Notes: a model not told the origin generated them from the letters alone. Positions 44,672 through 53,766 are shown, numbered from the stretch's first letter. The stretch is DNA of 64,000 bases from Chryseobacterium paridis (GCF_016595215.1 NZ_JAENHK010000010.1:372001-436000); one strand, 5' to 3'. Made by a program: numbers and translations.

Positions 44672-45438
44672 TGAAAAAAGTAACCAAGCTTTTATTAAAC
44701 ACTATTCCACGTCCTATGCTTATTACCATGAGTATATGGGCCAGACCTCTTATTTATCAGTTTTTTAAAGGTGATGAATTCTTTGATCCGATTGATGGAA
44801 AATCATATCGTAAATTCCTCCCTTATGGATATGGAAAACAAAGAGAAAATGCTTTGTCTCCCGGAACATTAAGTTTAGAGAGGCATCGTCAGATGTGGCT
44901 GTACCTTCAGAACGAAACTGATTTTTTTATTAAAAATTATAAGGTTTTACATATTGCTCCCGAGCAGGAATTTTTAAGGAAGTTCAAAAGAATGAGAAAC
45001 CTTGATTATATCTCCGCTGATCTGTTTTCTCCTATTGTAGATGTGAAAGCAGATATTCTGGACCTTCCTTTTGCTGATGAAAGCTTCGATATTGTTTTTT
45101 GTAATCATGTTTTAGAACATATTGAAGATGATGCCAAAGCAATCAGCGAATTGTATAGAGTAATGAGACCTGGTGGATGGGGGATTTTTCAGGTGCCAAT
45201 GAAAAATTCATTGGAAAAAACTTATGAAGATTTTAGCATTAAAGACCCAAAAGAACGGCAGAAACATTTTGGTCAGTATGATCATGTACGTTGGTATGGG
45301 ATGGATTATTTTGACAGGTTGAAAAAAGCAGGATTTGATGTAGATATCAATTTCTATTCACAGAAATTTTCAGAAGAAGAAATTAAAAAATACGGATTAA
45401 GACATAATGAGATCTTACCTGTTGTTTTCAAGAAATAA
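44671..45438 (+). CDS. Class I SAM-dependent methyltransferase
   Basis: A 255-residue protein with a Methyltransf_11-type core. DVKADILDLPFADESFDIV and CNHVLEHIEDD are motifs II and III, with MRPGGWGIFQVP following. The usual glycine-rich motif I is degenerate here (VLHIAPEQEFLRKF), which is typical of a subgroup acting on small molecules or lipids. The N-terminal 90 residues (FDPIDGKSYRKFLPYGYG) are specific to this subgroup. The start overlaps the map stop. The substrate is unknown, and the link to methionine removal is probably only transcriptional. Confidence 0.85.
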   Translation: MKKVTKLLLNTIPRPMLITMSIWARPLIYQFFKGDEFFDPIDGKSYRKFLPYGYGKQRENALSPGTLSLERHRQMWLYLQNETDFFIKNYKVLHIAPEQEFLRKFKRMRNLDYISADLFSPIVDVKADILDLPFADESFDIVFCNHVLEHIEDDAKAISELYRVMRPGGWGIFQVPMKNSLEKTYEDFSIKDPKERQKHFGQYDHVRWYGMDYFDRLKKAGFDVDINFYSQKFSEEEIKKYGLRHNEILPVVFKK

Positions 45439-45441
45439 AAT

Positions 45442-45472
45442 AAAAAAGTCTTCAATTATTGAAGACTTTTTT
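45442..45472. terminator. Bidirectional terminator
   Basis: AAAAAAGTCTTCAAT and ATTGAAGACTTTTTT form a perfect 15-base stem with a one-base centre between convergent genes. Confidence 0.9.
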
Positions 45473-45493
45473 ATTTTGATGAAAGGTTTGTCT

Positions 45494-45820
45494 TTAGTGT
45501 GAAGCAGCTTTAAGTCCTATAATAGATCCAATCAGTGTAGTAATGAAAAATATTCTCCAAAACGTTACCGGATCTTTAAAAAATAACATACCCATTAAAG
45601 CAGTACCCACAGCACCAATACCTGTCCATACAGCGTAAGCAGTTCCTATTGGAAGAGTCTGTGTCGCTTTGATTAATAAAAGCATGCTGATGGTCATGGT
45701 AACCAGAAAGCCGGCAAACCAATAGTACATTTCTGATCCTGATGTTTCTTTTGCTTTTCCTAAACAAGAAGCAAAAGCAACTTCAAACAATCCTGCGATA
45801 ATTAAAATAATCCAGTTCAT
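45494..45820 (-). CDS. Small multidrug resistance (SMR) transporter, SugE/Gdx-like
   Basis: A 108-residue inner-membrane protein with four hydrophobic helices. Glu13 in AGLFEVAFA is the essential proton/substrate-coupling glutamate. LPIGTAYAVWTGIGAVG is the SMR helix 3 signature and IIGLK closes the last helix. The sequence is nearer to the guanidinium exporter Gdx (SugE) than to EmrE, but the Gdx tryptophan after the Glu is Phe16 here, so the substrate could differ. It is a single gene with no guanidine riboswitch visible upstream. It probably works as a homodimer, since no second SMR gene adjoins. Confidence 0.88.
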   Translation of the reverse strand: MNWIILIIAGLFEVAFASCLGKAKETSGSEMYYWFAGFLVTMTISMLLLIKATQTLPIGTAYAVWTGIGAVGTALMGMLFFKDPVTFWRIFFITTLIGSIIGLKAASH

Positions 45821-46023
45821 CTTTATTTTTTTTTATGGTGCAAAGTTCCATATTTACGGGCAGTAAAAATTTTACAAATGTTAAAAAATGAATTTTTCCC
45901 CATTTAAATTATACTATTCCTAATGATGAAATAGAATAGCTTATTACAAGGAAGTCAACTCGTCACTTCGAGTAGTAGGTTTTGAAGAAACCGTATCAAG
46001 AAGCTTTGGAATAGCAATCATGC

Positions 46024-46694
46024 TTTGGTTAATCGCAAAGGCGCAAGAGATGTTACAATTGAAACGTTTTTAAGGCGCAAGAAAATCGAAGATTTTCGGC
46101 AGTTTTTTTAACGCAAAGGTTTTATAATGATGCAGCTTTGTTTAAGAAGGCAAAGGGTAGCATCGCTGATGAAGCTTGTGTATTAGTATAAATTTAGACA
46201 AAAGAATAAGGTGAAAAAGATTGCTTCGTTCCTCGCAATGACGGTACGTTTTATTTCCCACAGATTTCACGAATTTCACAGATTAATATGGCAAAAATTT
46301 AAAGATTGGCAACAACTCCCAATCGACCTAGGAAGCTGTAGCGTTAAGAAAATGATTTCTGTGAACGTAAAGAAAATTCTACTGTCCGAAGCGCGACAAC
46401 AATGCCGAATTGGAAAACTCACAATGAATTCGCGCAAGTTTTAGAATTTTTAGTGAACAGAAATTATTTTTAGTGGAAGATTCCAGTCTTGAACTTTTGG
46501 TTCTTTTGCTTCAAGGTAAAAGAACATGATAAAAAAAGAGATTGCTTCGTTCCTCGCAATGACGCTCATTGTGCTTTTATTTCCCGCGGATCACACAGAT
46601 TACGCAGATCTCAATTTTTATCTCTGATAAAAATCCTTGCGCCTTAAAAGCATAATACATTAAAGAAAACTTACCACCATTGCGATTGACCAAA
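46024..46694. repeat. Composite intergenic repeat block A with inverted ends
   Basis: The block starts with TTTGGTTAATCGCAAAGG (46024-46041) and ends with CCATTGCGATTGACCAAA (46677-46694); the ends are inverted repeats with 16 of 18 matches. Inside are a GAAAATC-GAA-GATTTTC hairpin (46080-46096), a 48-base stretch (46321-46368) identical to block B, a second long shared stretch (46432-46563), and two copies of GATTGCTTCGTTCCTCGCAA. It fills most of the 984-base gap 45821-46804. The open frame at 46211-46444 follows repeat units and is not a gene. Confidence 0.75.
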
Positions 46695-46730
46695 AACACA
46701 ATCAACCAAAAATACCAGTTCATCACAACA

Positions 46731-46762
46731 AAAAACCATCTGCCCCGAAAGACAGATGGTAC
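46731..46762 (-). terminator. Terminator of the RCC1-like gene
   Basis: ACCATCTG and CAGATGGT form an 8-base stem around ten bases, followed on the minus strand by a run of T. Confidence 0.65.
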
Positions 46763-46804
46763 AAAAAATGAAAATGCTATTATTCTTGAGTAATATAGCC
46801 TTGG

Positions 46805-48781
46805 TTAATAATTATCTTCTGAATTACATCCGGCTTGGATACAAACCCATCCTTTTCTATCCGAGGCTACGGTAGGGTTATTTCCTCTGTATAATTTGAC
46901 GCATTTAGCGTCTGTATCGTAAACGATCATTCCTGCTACGGGGGTTAATGCATTGATCTGTGCGGTGGTCATATGAGTGATTACCATTCCTTTTTTAGAG
47001 GCATCTAATACCATATGTCCATTGGGAACTTGAGTTGGCCAATTATTCGAGTGCGACTCTTTGGTAGAGATCCCAAACTTGCTGGATAAACCGGTGCCGG
47101 TTTCTATAGGAACTTTACAGGTACAATTTTCATATCCTGGATCTCCGGGTGCCAGATTAGAGATGACAACAGGGTCTGAAGCGGGTGCGTTATCACAATT
47201 CCCTGTATTTGTTGGGATGTAAAAAGCATAATAAGTACCAGGGCCTACTGCTCCTGGGTTGGCAACCTCTGTTCCAGCGTCTCTTGTTGGGGTGGTATAC
47301 CATTTGAGTTCGTAACCATTAGGTGTAGCTCCCGTATGCATAGTAATCAGATCGACCTTGGTTTCAGAGCAAATCTTTTTACTGATTACGTCTGGTTGGG
47401 CATTAGATCCACAAAGATTAATTTTTGCTGTAAAAAATGTATATTCATTTTCTGTAGTATTAGCAGATGATCCATTACCCATACTTCCATTGACACGATG
47501 ACCTACATATCCAAAGTTTTGACTACATTGTTTTATAACCATAGTGGTATGCCCTCCAGTTTCTACTGCCATTAAAACATCATTATCATCGAGTCCACCA
47601 GGCATAAATGTTGGATCATTACCCCTTCTACTTTCTATTCCAAGCATCCACCCATCATTATTTCCCCAAGCATAGAGTTTTCCATTGGTAGTTAGTGCAT
47701 TAATAGCTGCATGGTCTGTATCATGCTCCTGAGGACTAATCCAGGTAATATCATTCATATCTTCAGTAGCTGATTTTTTTACCCGCACCCATGTTGTTCT
47801 ATTAGTGGTGGTAAAATCTCCAAGTTGCTTTACATTATTAGAGCCGAGACTATACAGGCTACCATCTGAAGACAGAAGATAATAAGTATTATCAGATGAA
47901 TTATTTCTGGTCATTCCAATCATCTTAGGTCTTGCTCTGGAAGGCCAGTCTAAAGGAAGGGGCATCTCCGTTGCGTAGGCTCTATTACTCCGTGCTGAAC
48001 CATCTCCTAAATAAGTACCAGTTCCCCATGTATAAATTTTACCATTGCTGGTTAATGCCATAAGAGCATTTGTGTTTCCTCTTACAGCTACAACATCAGT
48101 AAGAAACTCATTGTCTCCGTTTCCGGTTTTTACCCTATGCCATACTCTGTTATTTGCTGTTGTTTGTGATGTTCCATCCCCATTTTTAGAGCCATTCATT
48201 GATAAAACCCATGCTTGTCCATTGCAAGTAGTAATCGCTAAGGTTCGATAGGATCCAAACATCATTTTAACATCTGTAGGATTCACTCCTTCAGGAAGAC
48301 CATCAGCTTTTGTTCCTGATATCCCGTATGTACCAATGCTTACTTTTCCAAAAGTTGCTGTATTTTTAATTGATGAACTAACAAGTTTGTTGACTAGCCC
48401 CCATACGAAAAGACCATCTGTTGTTAATACAACAAATTGTGGTCCCTTATTATTTTCTACTCTTGTACTATAACTCCCTCCTGTAGATTTTAAGATATTT
48501 CCGGTAAGTCCGGGATAATTAGTTGAATTAAGCTCGATAGGAGAAAGTACATCTGATGAGCCATTACGTGCAATAGCTTCTCCCCAAACCATTACTTTTC
48601 CAGAAGCTTCTTTTACCATAGAAGAATGAAAGGTGGAAACCATATTATCATATTCAATGGTATTGGGATCATTACTTTGAACATATGTATTCCCATTACA
48701 TCCGGATGTGCCGCATTGCGCCTGCAGGCTACCGGTAATTCCCGGAGCCATCATCAGCATGAAATAAATGTATTTTTTCAT
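46805..48781 (-). CDS. Secreted RCC1-like beta-propeller protein with C-terminal MxVYDT module
   Basis: A 658-residue exported protein with signal peptide ending SLQAQ. Residues ~45-430 hold RCC1-type propeller blades, marked by VMVWGEA, LFVWGLVN, IYTWGTGTYLGDGS, LYSLGSNNVKQLGD and LYAWGNNDGWMLG. Next comes an Ig-like segment (DLITMHTGATPNGYELKWYT) with Cys-rich ends. The final ~70 residues carry DASKKGMVITHMTTAQI and PVAGMIVYDTDAKC, a module recurrent in Bacteroidota secreted proteins and present twice in the neighbouring gene. No T9SS sorting tail follows. Surface or adhesion role is inferred. It lies between two related repeat blocks. Confidence 0.8.
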   Translation of the reverse strand: MKKYIYFMLMMAPGITGSLQAQCGTSGCNGNTYVQSNDPNTIEYDNMVSTFHSSMVKEASGKVMVWGEAIARNGSSDVLSPIELNSTNYPGLTGNILKSTGGSYSTRVENNKGPQFVVLTTDGLFVWGLVNKLVSSSIKNTATFGKVSIGTYGISGTKADGLPEGVNPTDVKMMFGSYRTLAITTCNGQAWVLSMNGSKNGDGTSQTTANNRVWHRVKTGNGDNEFLTDVVAVRGNTNALMALTSNGKIYTWGTGTYLGDGSARSNRAYATEMPLPLDWPSRARPKMIGMTRNNSSDNTYYLLSSDGSLYSLGSNNVKQLGDFTTTNRTTWVRVKKSATEDMNDITWISPQEHDTDHAAINALTTNGKLYAWGNNDGWMLGIESRRGNDPTFMPGGLDDNDVLMAVETGGHTTMVIKQCSQNFGYVGHRVNGSMGNGSSANTTENEYTFFTAKINLCGSNAQPDVISKKICSETKVDLITMHTGATPNGYELKWYTTPTRDAGTEVANPGAVGPGTYYAFYIPTNTGNCDNAPASDPVVISNLAPGDPGYENCTCKVPIETGTGLSSKFGISTKESHSNNWPTQVPNGHMVLDASKKGMVITHMTTAQINALTPVAGMIVYDTDAKCVKLYRGNNPTVASDRKGWVCIQAGCNSEDNY

Positions 48782-49009
48782 AATAAAATTGTGTTTTAAA
48801 TTTTTTTTAATTGTTAAATAGTAAGCATCATTATAGCGTTTCAGGATTTCATATCCTGAAATAGGTTGATATCAAAAGATAAACAGCAATCTGTTTTTTA
48901 TATCATCCAGTACTCAATAGAACATTGGTCTATGACCTTTGAGACTATTGAGCACGATGAATGAATACGTGAGATCGTATAGTTAATGTTGTTTAATTGT
49001 AAAATAAGC
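48782..49009 (-). promoter_or_regulatory. Leader region with two hairpins before the RCC1-like gene
   Basis: The 228-base gap holds TTTCAGGAT/ATCCTGAAA (48839-48861) with a five-base loop, and a second longer inverted repeat CTCAATAG/CTATTGAG (about 48913-48952). Neither has a clear T-run. They could be a terminator of the upstream gene or a leader structure; I see no consensus promoter. Confidence 0.35.
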
Positions 49010-49513
49010 TTATTGCCAGAAGAACCAGTTTTGTCCATCGCAAACCGCTAAAGAGTCACTGTTCGTGTCATAGACCATCGTACCTGCTACCGGGCTTTTA
49101 AAGTTAGTGTGTGGGTTAGATACTTTGGGTAAGATCATCGCCTTTGTGGTCGATTCCAATACCAATACTCCAGGTTTTGAAGAAGTGTTAGCTCCAATAA
49201 TAACACCTTGATCTGTTGCTTTATCAGCAATCTGTGTGTTCACATAACGATTGGCTACAGCTTCTCCAGAAAGAGTTAGGTTGGTCCAGTCAGAACCATT
49301 GTGGTATTGTACCGCTTTGTCATTGGTGTTGACGATAAAAGTACCGCCTACAGCACCGGGAGCAGAATCTACTGAAGGAAGAATGATTCCTTTGTTTTCC
49401 GATCCAAATTCAAGAAGTGTGCTTGGATTGGTGATGTTGTCTTTTCCGATAGCTACCTGAGCGTGTAGCATCATGCAGAAGAATCCTGCGCAAGTCATTG
49501 TTAATTTTTTCAT
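49010..49513 (-). CDS. Secreted protein made of two MxVYDT-type modules
   Basis: A 167-residue exported protein with a signal peptide ending LHAQ followed by VAIGKDNITNPSTLLEF. It consists of two related ~50-residue modules: ENKGIILPSVDSAPGAVGGT with FIVNTNDKAVQYHNGSDW, then TTKAMILPKVS with PVAGTMVYDTNSDSLAVCDG. The second is also the C-terminal module of the RCC1-like protein encoded downstream. The family is frequent in Bacteroidota; its function is not established. A minus-strand TACTTTTG (49534-49541) is a likely -7 element. It may form a two-gene unit with the RCC1-like gene. Confidence 0.75.
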   Translation of the reverse strand: MKKLTMTCAGFFCMMLHAQVAIGKDNITNPSTLLEFGSENKGIILPSVDSAPGAVGGTFIVNTNDKAVQYHNGSDWTNLTLSGEAVANRYVNTQIADKATDQGVIIGANTSSKPGVLVLESTTKAMILPKVSNPHTNFKSPVAGTMVYDTNSDSLAVCDGQNWFFWQ

Positions 49514-49845
49514 TTGTTGTTGTGTTTCGGGAGCAAAAGTAGAAAATAAAAAAGATAAATAGCTTAAAAAAAAATTAAAAAAATATTAGAATGTTATTAG
49601 AATGCCTTTTTATTTATCAAATCCATAGTTTTATATTATGTCTATGATAATGATAAAATCGATTTTTTGAGGTGTTTTGTAGTAATCTTTACATTAAAAA
49701 AACTTGTATTTATCTGTTTTTTAACAATTAAGTTACAGTGTGGTTTCCTGATCATAAAGATTGAAGTACATTAAAATGTTTTAAGATGTGAAATTTTAAA
49801 ATGAATTTTTAGGTGATATGGATGAATAATTGATAATTTTAAATT

Positions 49846-50886
49846 GGTTAATCGCAAAGGCGCAAGGGTTTCTAAAATGGAAGCATTTTTAAGGCGCAAG
49901 AAAATCAAAGATTTTCGGCAGGTTTTTTTTCAACGCAAAGTTTTATACTAAGGATGCATATGATTAAGAAAGCAAAGAGTAGCTTCGCTGATTTAGTTTG
50001 AACCATTAAGTTTTTATGAAGGAGTGAAGTTGAATTAAGGATAATCATTCTGATTGTAAGCGACAGCTCATCTTAATGTTCTTAACAGCTTAAATAATCC
50101 TTAATGGTTTATCTTTTTACGTTAATATTTGGCTAATCGCAAAGGCGCAAAGGGTTTTAGAAGTAAACGTTTTTTAAGGCGCAAGAAATCGAAGATTTCG
50201 GCAATTTTTTTAAAAAATTTTTGAATGTAAAGTTTCTTTCTACGATGTTTAGATTCCTTCACTACGCTTTCGCTTCGTTTCTGAATGACAAAGAGGGAAA
50301 ATTAGAATAGGGTTGATAAGAAAAATCTTTGATTTTTTTTAAACTTATGTGTACTTCTTATACATTATTATTTATCTTAAAGCTAAAGTGCACTAAAGTG
50401 TTTAAAATAAAACGCAGTCAAAGAAAACTTTTGTGCCTTTTGTGGTTTGAAAAAGCTCTCGCAGATTTTGCAGATTACGCAGATTAAAAAGGCTAAAATT
50501 TCAAATTTGGAAATAGATTCTTAATCGACCTAGGAAGCTGTAGCGTTAAGAAAATGATTTCTGTGAACGTTAAAAAAATTCTACTGTTTGAAGCGCGGGA
50601 CATCCATTCAATAATAAATTCACATTACATCCGCGCAAGTTTTAGAATTTTTAGTGAGCAGAACTCATTTTTAGCGAAAGCTTCCAGTCTTGAACTTTTG
50701 GTTCTTTTGCTTCAAGGTAAAAGAACACCATAAAAAAAGAGATTGCTTCGTTCCTCGCAATGACAGTACGTTGTATCTCTCGCAGATCAAGCAGATTACG
50801 CAGATCTTCAATTTTTATCTTTGATAAAAAATCCTTGCGTCTTAAAAACATAATGCAGGAAAAAAATAGCGTCTTTGCGATTAACC
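49846..50886. repeat. Composite intergenic repeat block B with inverted ends
   Basis: The block runs from GGTTAATCGCAAAG (49846-49859) to CTTTGCGATTAACC (50873-50886), a perfect 14-base inverted pair. A second left-end copy (GGCTAATCGCAAAGG, 50131-50145) suggests that a ~285-base partial unit precedes a ~756-base full one. The 48 bases at 50523-50570 equal block A, and 50633-50764 align with 46432-46563. The open frame at 50651-50851 is repeat-derived. Outside the block, 49514-49845 is AT-rich with no feature that I see beyond the -7 element at 49534. Confidence 0.75.
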
Positions 50887-50906
50887 TCCCCCCACACTAC
50901 AACACA

Positions 50907-51470
50907 TCATTTAATTTCAGCCCGAATCCTGCTTAAGCTCACCTGTGTAATGCCCAAATAAGAAGCAATATGTCCCAGCTGAACCCTCCTCAAAAGATGA
51001 GGCTTATCCCGCATCAGATCTTTATACCGTTCTGTAGAGGTTTTAAATTGTCTTGAAATAATAAGTTCTTCGGTTTTTACAAGCTCTCTTTCTGCAAATT
51101 TTCGTCCCCAGTTCGCAATATGAATATCTTCGTTAAAAAGCTTTCTTAAATTTTCAGTATCGATTTGGTAGAGTTCACAATCTTCCAGTAATTCAATACT
51201 TTCATAACCTGGTTTGTCCTGTACATAGCTCTTCATTGAGATGATGGTTTCCCCTTCGCTTCCAAACCAGAAGGTGATATCATTGTCTACAGTAGAAGCA
51301 TAGGCACGAACAATTCCCTTTCTAATAAAATAAACCTGTGAAATGATTTTATCTGCTTCCATCAGACAAAAACCTTTTGGATAAGAAACTTCTGTGATAT
51401 AAGTTTTTAGATTTTCCCTTGAAGATTCAGGGAGAATAAGCAAATGGTCAATGATTTCGTCTATGGTCAT
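50907..51470 (-). CDS. Crp/Fnr-family transcriptional regulator
   Basis: A 187-residue cytoplasmic regulator. An N-terminal cyclic-nucleotide-binding fold (GFCLMEADKIISQVYFIRKG, residues ~30-115) is followed by a C-terminal helix-turn-helix, LGHIASYLGITQVSLSRIR. It lacks the Cys residues of an Fnr iron-sulfur cluster and the classical cAMP-binding RS pair, so the signal is unknown. Proteins of this type are common in Bacteroidota. It is a single gene with no clear target gene adjacent. Repeat block B lies directly downstream. Confidence 0.88.
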   Translation of the reverse strand: MTIDEIIDHLLILPESSRENLKTYITEVSYPKGFCLMEADKIISQVYFIRKGIVRAYASTVDNDITFWFGSEGETIISMKSYVQDKPGYESIELLEDCELYQIDTENLRKLFNEDIHIANWGRKFAERELVKTEELIISRQFKTSTERYKDLMRDKPHLLRRVQLGHIASYLGITQVSLSRIRAEIK

Positions 51471-51763
51471 GAAAGCAAATTGAGATGAGTAAAATTATTT
51501 GTTTTTAATGACTAATTCAATAATATCAGGAATTAATTTTTATATTTATGACTTTTAAAATAGAAAAATAATTAAAGGTCGATACATATTGATTGAAAAG
51601 AATACAAAAGAAAATAGGCAATAACCTTGATCATTCTTACGTATTTTGTTGATGACCAGTAGATTTTAAAGTTATGAAACTATATATAATTTTATAGAAA
51701 ATAAATATATTCCTGGTTCTTTTTTTATAAATTATAAAATACTTTTGTACGTTACCTAAAACA

Positions 51764-52765
51764 ATGAAGAGAGCTTCCATAAAAGATATTGCAAGAATTG
51801 CCGGAGTTTCCGTAGCAACTGTTTCCTATGTTATCAACAAAAAGGAGGGGAGCAGGATCAGCGAGTCTACAAAAAACAGAATTTTGGAGATTGCAAAAGA
51901 AATAAATTATACTCCCAATAAGATTGCCCGAAGCTTAAAAATGAATAAAAGCAAACTTATAGGACTTATAGTTCCGGATATTTCCAATGATTTTTATTCT
52001 AATATAGCCAGGTGTATAGAGAATGAAGCCATGAAGCTGGGATATACGATTCTTATTGGAAGTTCTGATGAAAACCCGGAAAAATTTAAAAAGTTGACAG
52101 AACTATTCTCCGAACAACAGGTAGATGGAATGATCGTAACTCCGGTTGCAGGATCAGATGAAGCCATTAAAAGACTTTTACAGGACGAATATCCTCTTGT
52201 TTCAGTTGATTATTACCTGGAGAATGTTAGCTTCCCGGCTGTAACGCTCAATAATTTCGAAATTTCAGAACATATTTTCGATTACCTTATGAAGCACAAT
52301 TTCGAAGAACTGATCTATATCGGATATGATACGACACTTCCACATTTACAGGACAGGCAACAGGGATTTGAAAGGAAGATATCTTCAAGTGGTGTTACCG
52401 CAAAGAAAATCCTTGTAAAAATGGGAGATGTGACATCTGAAGTACATGCCGGGCTTGAAAAGAATCTTATAATCGGATCAAAAAAGACGGCGTTGTATTT
52501 TCTAAATAATAAAATAGGGAATGCAGGACTGCATTATCTTGCTAAAAATAAGATCAGAGTCCCTGAAGATGTTTCTGTGATTGCTTTTGATGAAACAGAT
52601 GCTTATAGCTTATTTCCCACAGAAATTACCTGTATCAGGCAACCACTGAAAGAAATGGCAAAGCAAGCTATAAAACTTCTGGATGAGCAAACAGCACACT
52701 TTTCTATGAAAGGGGAAAGGGTAGTATGTCAGGCAGAATTAATCATTAAAAAATCAGTAAAATAA
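51764..52765 (+). CDS. LacI-family transcriptional regulator
   Basis: A 333-residue regulator. The N-terminal helix-turn-helix (SIKDIARIAGVSVATVSYVI) and hinge (YTPNKIARSL) are followed by a periplasmic-binding-protein-like sensor (LIGLIVPDISNDFYSNI; VIAFDETDAYSLF). It would bind a sugar or sugar phosphate. It is followed by a PfkB sugar kinase gene after 30 bases, suggesting control of that kinase. TACTTTTG (51740-51747) is a -7 element. A palindrome TTAAACGTTTAA between the two genes has the central CG of LacI-type operators. Confidence 0.93.
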   Translation: MKRASIKDIARIAGVSVATVSYVINKKEGSRISESTKNRILEIAKEINYTPNKIARSLKMNKSKLIGLIVPDISNDFYSNIARCIENEAMKLGYTILIGSSDENPEKFKKLTELFSEQQVDGMIVTPVAGSDEAIKRLLQDEYPLVSVDYYLENVSFPAVTLNNFEISEHIFDYLMKHNFEELIYIGYDTTLPHLQDRQQGFERKISSSGVTAKKILVKMGDVTSEVHAGLEKNLIIGSKKTALYFLNNKIGNAGLHYLAKNKIRVPEDVSVIAFDETDAYSLFPTEITCIRQPLKEMAKQAIKLLDEQTAHFSMKGERVVCQAELIIKKSVK

Positions 52766-52780
52766 AATTTTAATCAATAT

Positions 52781-52792
52781 TTAAACGTTTAA
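52781..52792. promoter_or_regulatory. Candidate LacI-family operator
   Basis: TTAAACGTTTAA is a perfect 12-base palindrome with a central CG, placed three bases before the kinase ATG. Shape and position fit a LacI-type operator; binding by the upstream regulator is inferred. Confidence 0.5.
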
Positions 52793-52795
52793 CCA

Positions 52796-53692
52796 ATGAC
52801 GCAAAACAACCAATATGTAGTATGCTTCGGAGAAGTTCTATGGGATATCTTTCCTCAAGGCTCAAGAGCGGGTGGTGCCCCTTTTAATGTGGCTTACAAT
52901 GTTTATAAAGCAGGAATAGATGTAAAAGTACTCAGTAGAATAGGAAAAGATGACCTTGGAGATCAATTGGTCAATCAGATAAGAAATTGGGGGATTTCCA
53001 CAGACTATATTCAGATTGATGATGAAAAACCTACCAGTACGGTTATTGCTACGATAGATGCAGATAATGAAGCAAGCTATGAAATTATTAATGAAGTAGC
53101 CTGGGATTATATAGCGTTTTCTCCTGAACTTGTAGAATTGGTTTCCAACGCAGATGCGTTCATATTTGGAAGTTTATCGGCGAGAAATGAAAAAACCAGA
53201 GAAACCCTTTTTAAACTTCTGGAATATGCAAGGTTAAAAATATTTGATGTCAACTTCAGACCCCCATTTACTGAAATAGAGCTTATCAAGAACCTTCTTC
53301 ATAAAACCGATATTGTAAAAATGAATAAATCGGAAATGAGGCAGATCATGAGTTTCCTTAATGAAGAATATATCAATGAAGATCAAAGTGCTGCTTTTAT
53401 TCAAAATCATTTTAAAATTAATGAAATCGTTCTTACCAAGGGAAGTAAAGGAGCAAGGTATTTTGTAGGAAATGAAAGCTATGATTGTCCTGCTGTTCCT
53501 ATCACGATTGCCGATACTGTCGGAAGTGGTGATTCATTTCTTGCCGGATTTATTTCTAAAAGAATTAAAAATGAAGCTCCGGATAAAATTATGAAAGAAG
53601 CTATTGCTCTGGGTGCTTTTATTACATCAAAGCCAGGTGCCTGCCCAGACTATGAATATGAGGATTTTCAGAAATTCAGAGATCAGTACTAA
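52796..53692 (+). CDS. PfkB-family carbohydrate kinase (fructokinase-like)
   Basis: A 298-residue cytoplasmic sugar kinase of the ribokinase fold. CFGEVLWDIFPQGSRAGGAP is the substrate-binding N-terminus of fructokinase-like members. IFDVNFRPPF contributes to the active site, and DTVGSGDSFLAGF holds the catalytic Asp and anion hole. It phosphorylates a ketose or related sugar with ATP; fructose is the best guess from the N-terminal motif. No sugar transporter accompanies it, so the sugar must enter or arise through genes elsewhere. The upstream LacI regulator probably controls it. Confidence 0.88.
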   Translation: MTQNNQYVVCFGEVLWDIFPQGSRAGGAPFNVAYNVYKAGIDVKVLSRIGKDDLGDQLVNQIRNWGISTDYIQIDDEKPTSTVIATIDADNEASYEIINEVAWDYIAFSPELVELVSNADAFIFGSLSARNEKTRETLFKLLEYARLKIFDVNFRPPFTEIELIKNLLHKTDIVKMNKSEMRQIMSFLNEEYINEDQSAAFIQNHFKINEIVLTKGSKGARYFVGNESYDCPAVPITIADTVGSGDSFLAGFISKRIKNEAPDKIMKEAIALGAFITSKPGACPDYEYEDFQKFRDQY

Positions 53693-53766
53693 AGATTTAA
53701 ATCTTTAAAATTTATCCTAAAGACCAGTTTTCTTTTAGTAACTTTGCAGTCCGTAATATAATTTTT

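Noticed and set aside
45821-45960. Guanidine riboswitch upstream of the SMR gene
   Set aside because: I looked for the conserved ykkC-type ACGR/hairpin core and found only AT-rich sequence.
46211-46444. Plus-strand open frame of 77 codons in block A
   Set aside because: It is made of dispersed repeat units (GCTTCGTTCCTCGCAATGAC, the 48-base core) and has no family-like features. The frame is not kept in block B.
50651-50851. Minus-strand open frame of 66 codons in block B containing FYLEAKEPKVQDW
   Set aside because: The same peptide can be read in block A, but the differences there change amino acids freely, which fits a DNA repeat, not a selected protein.
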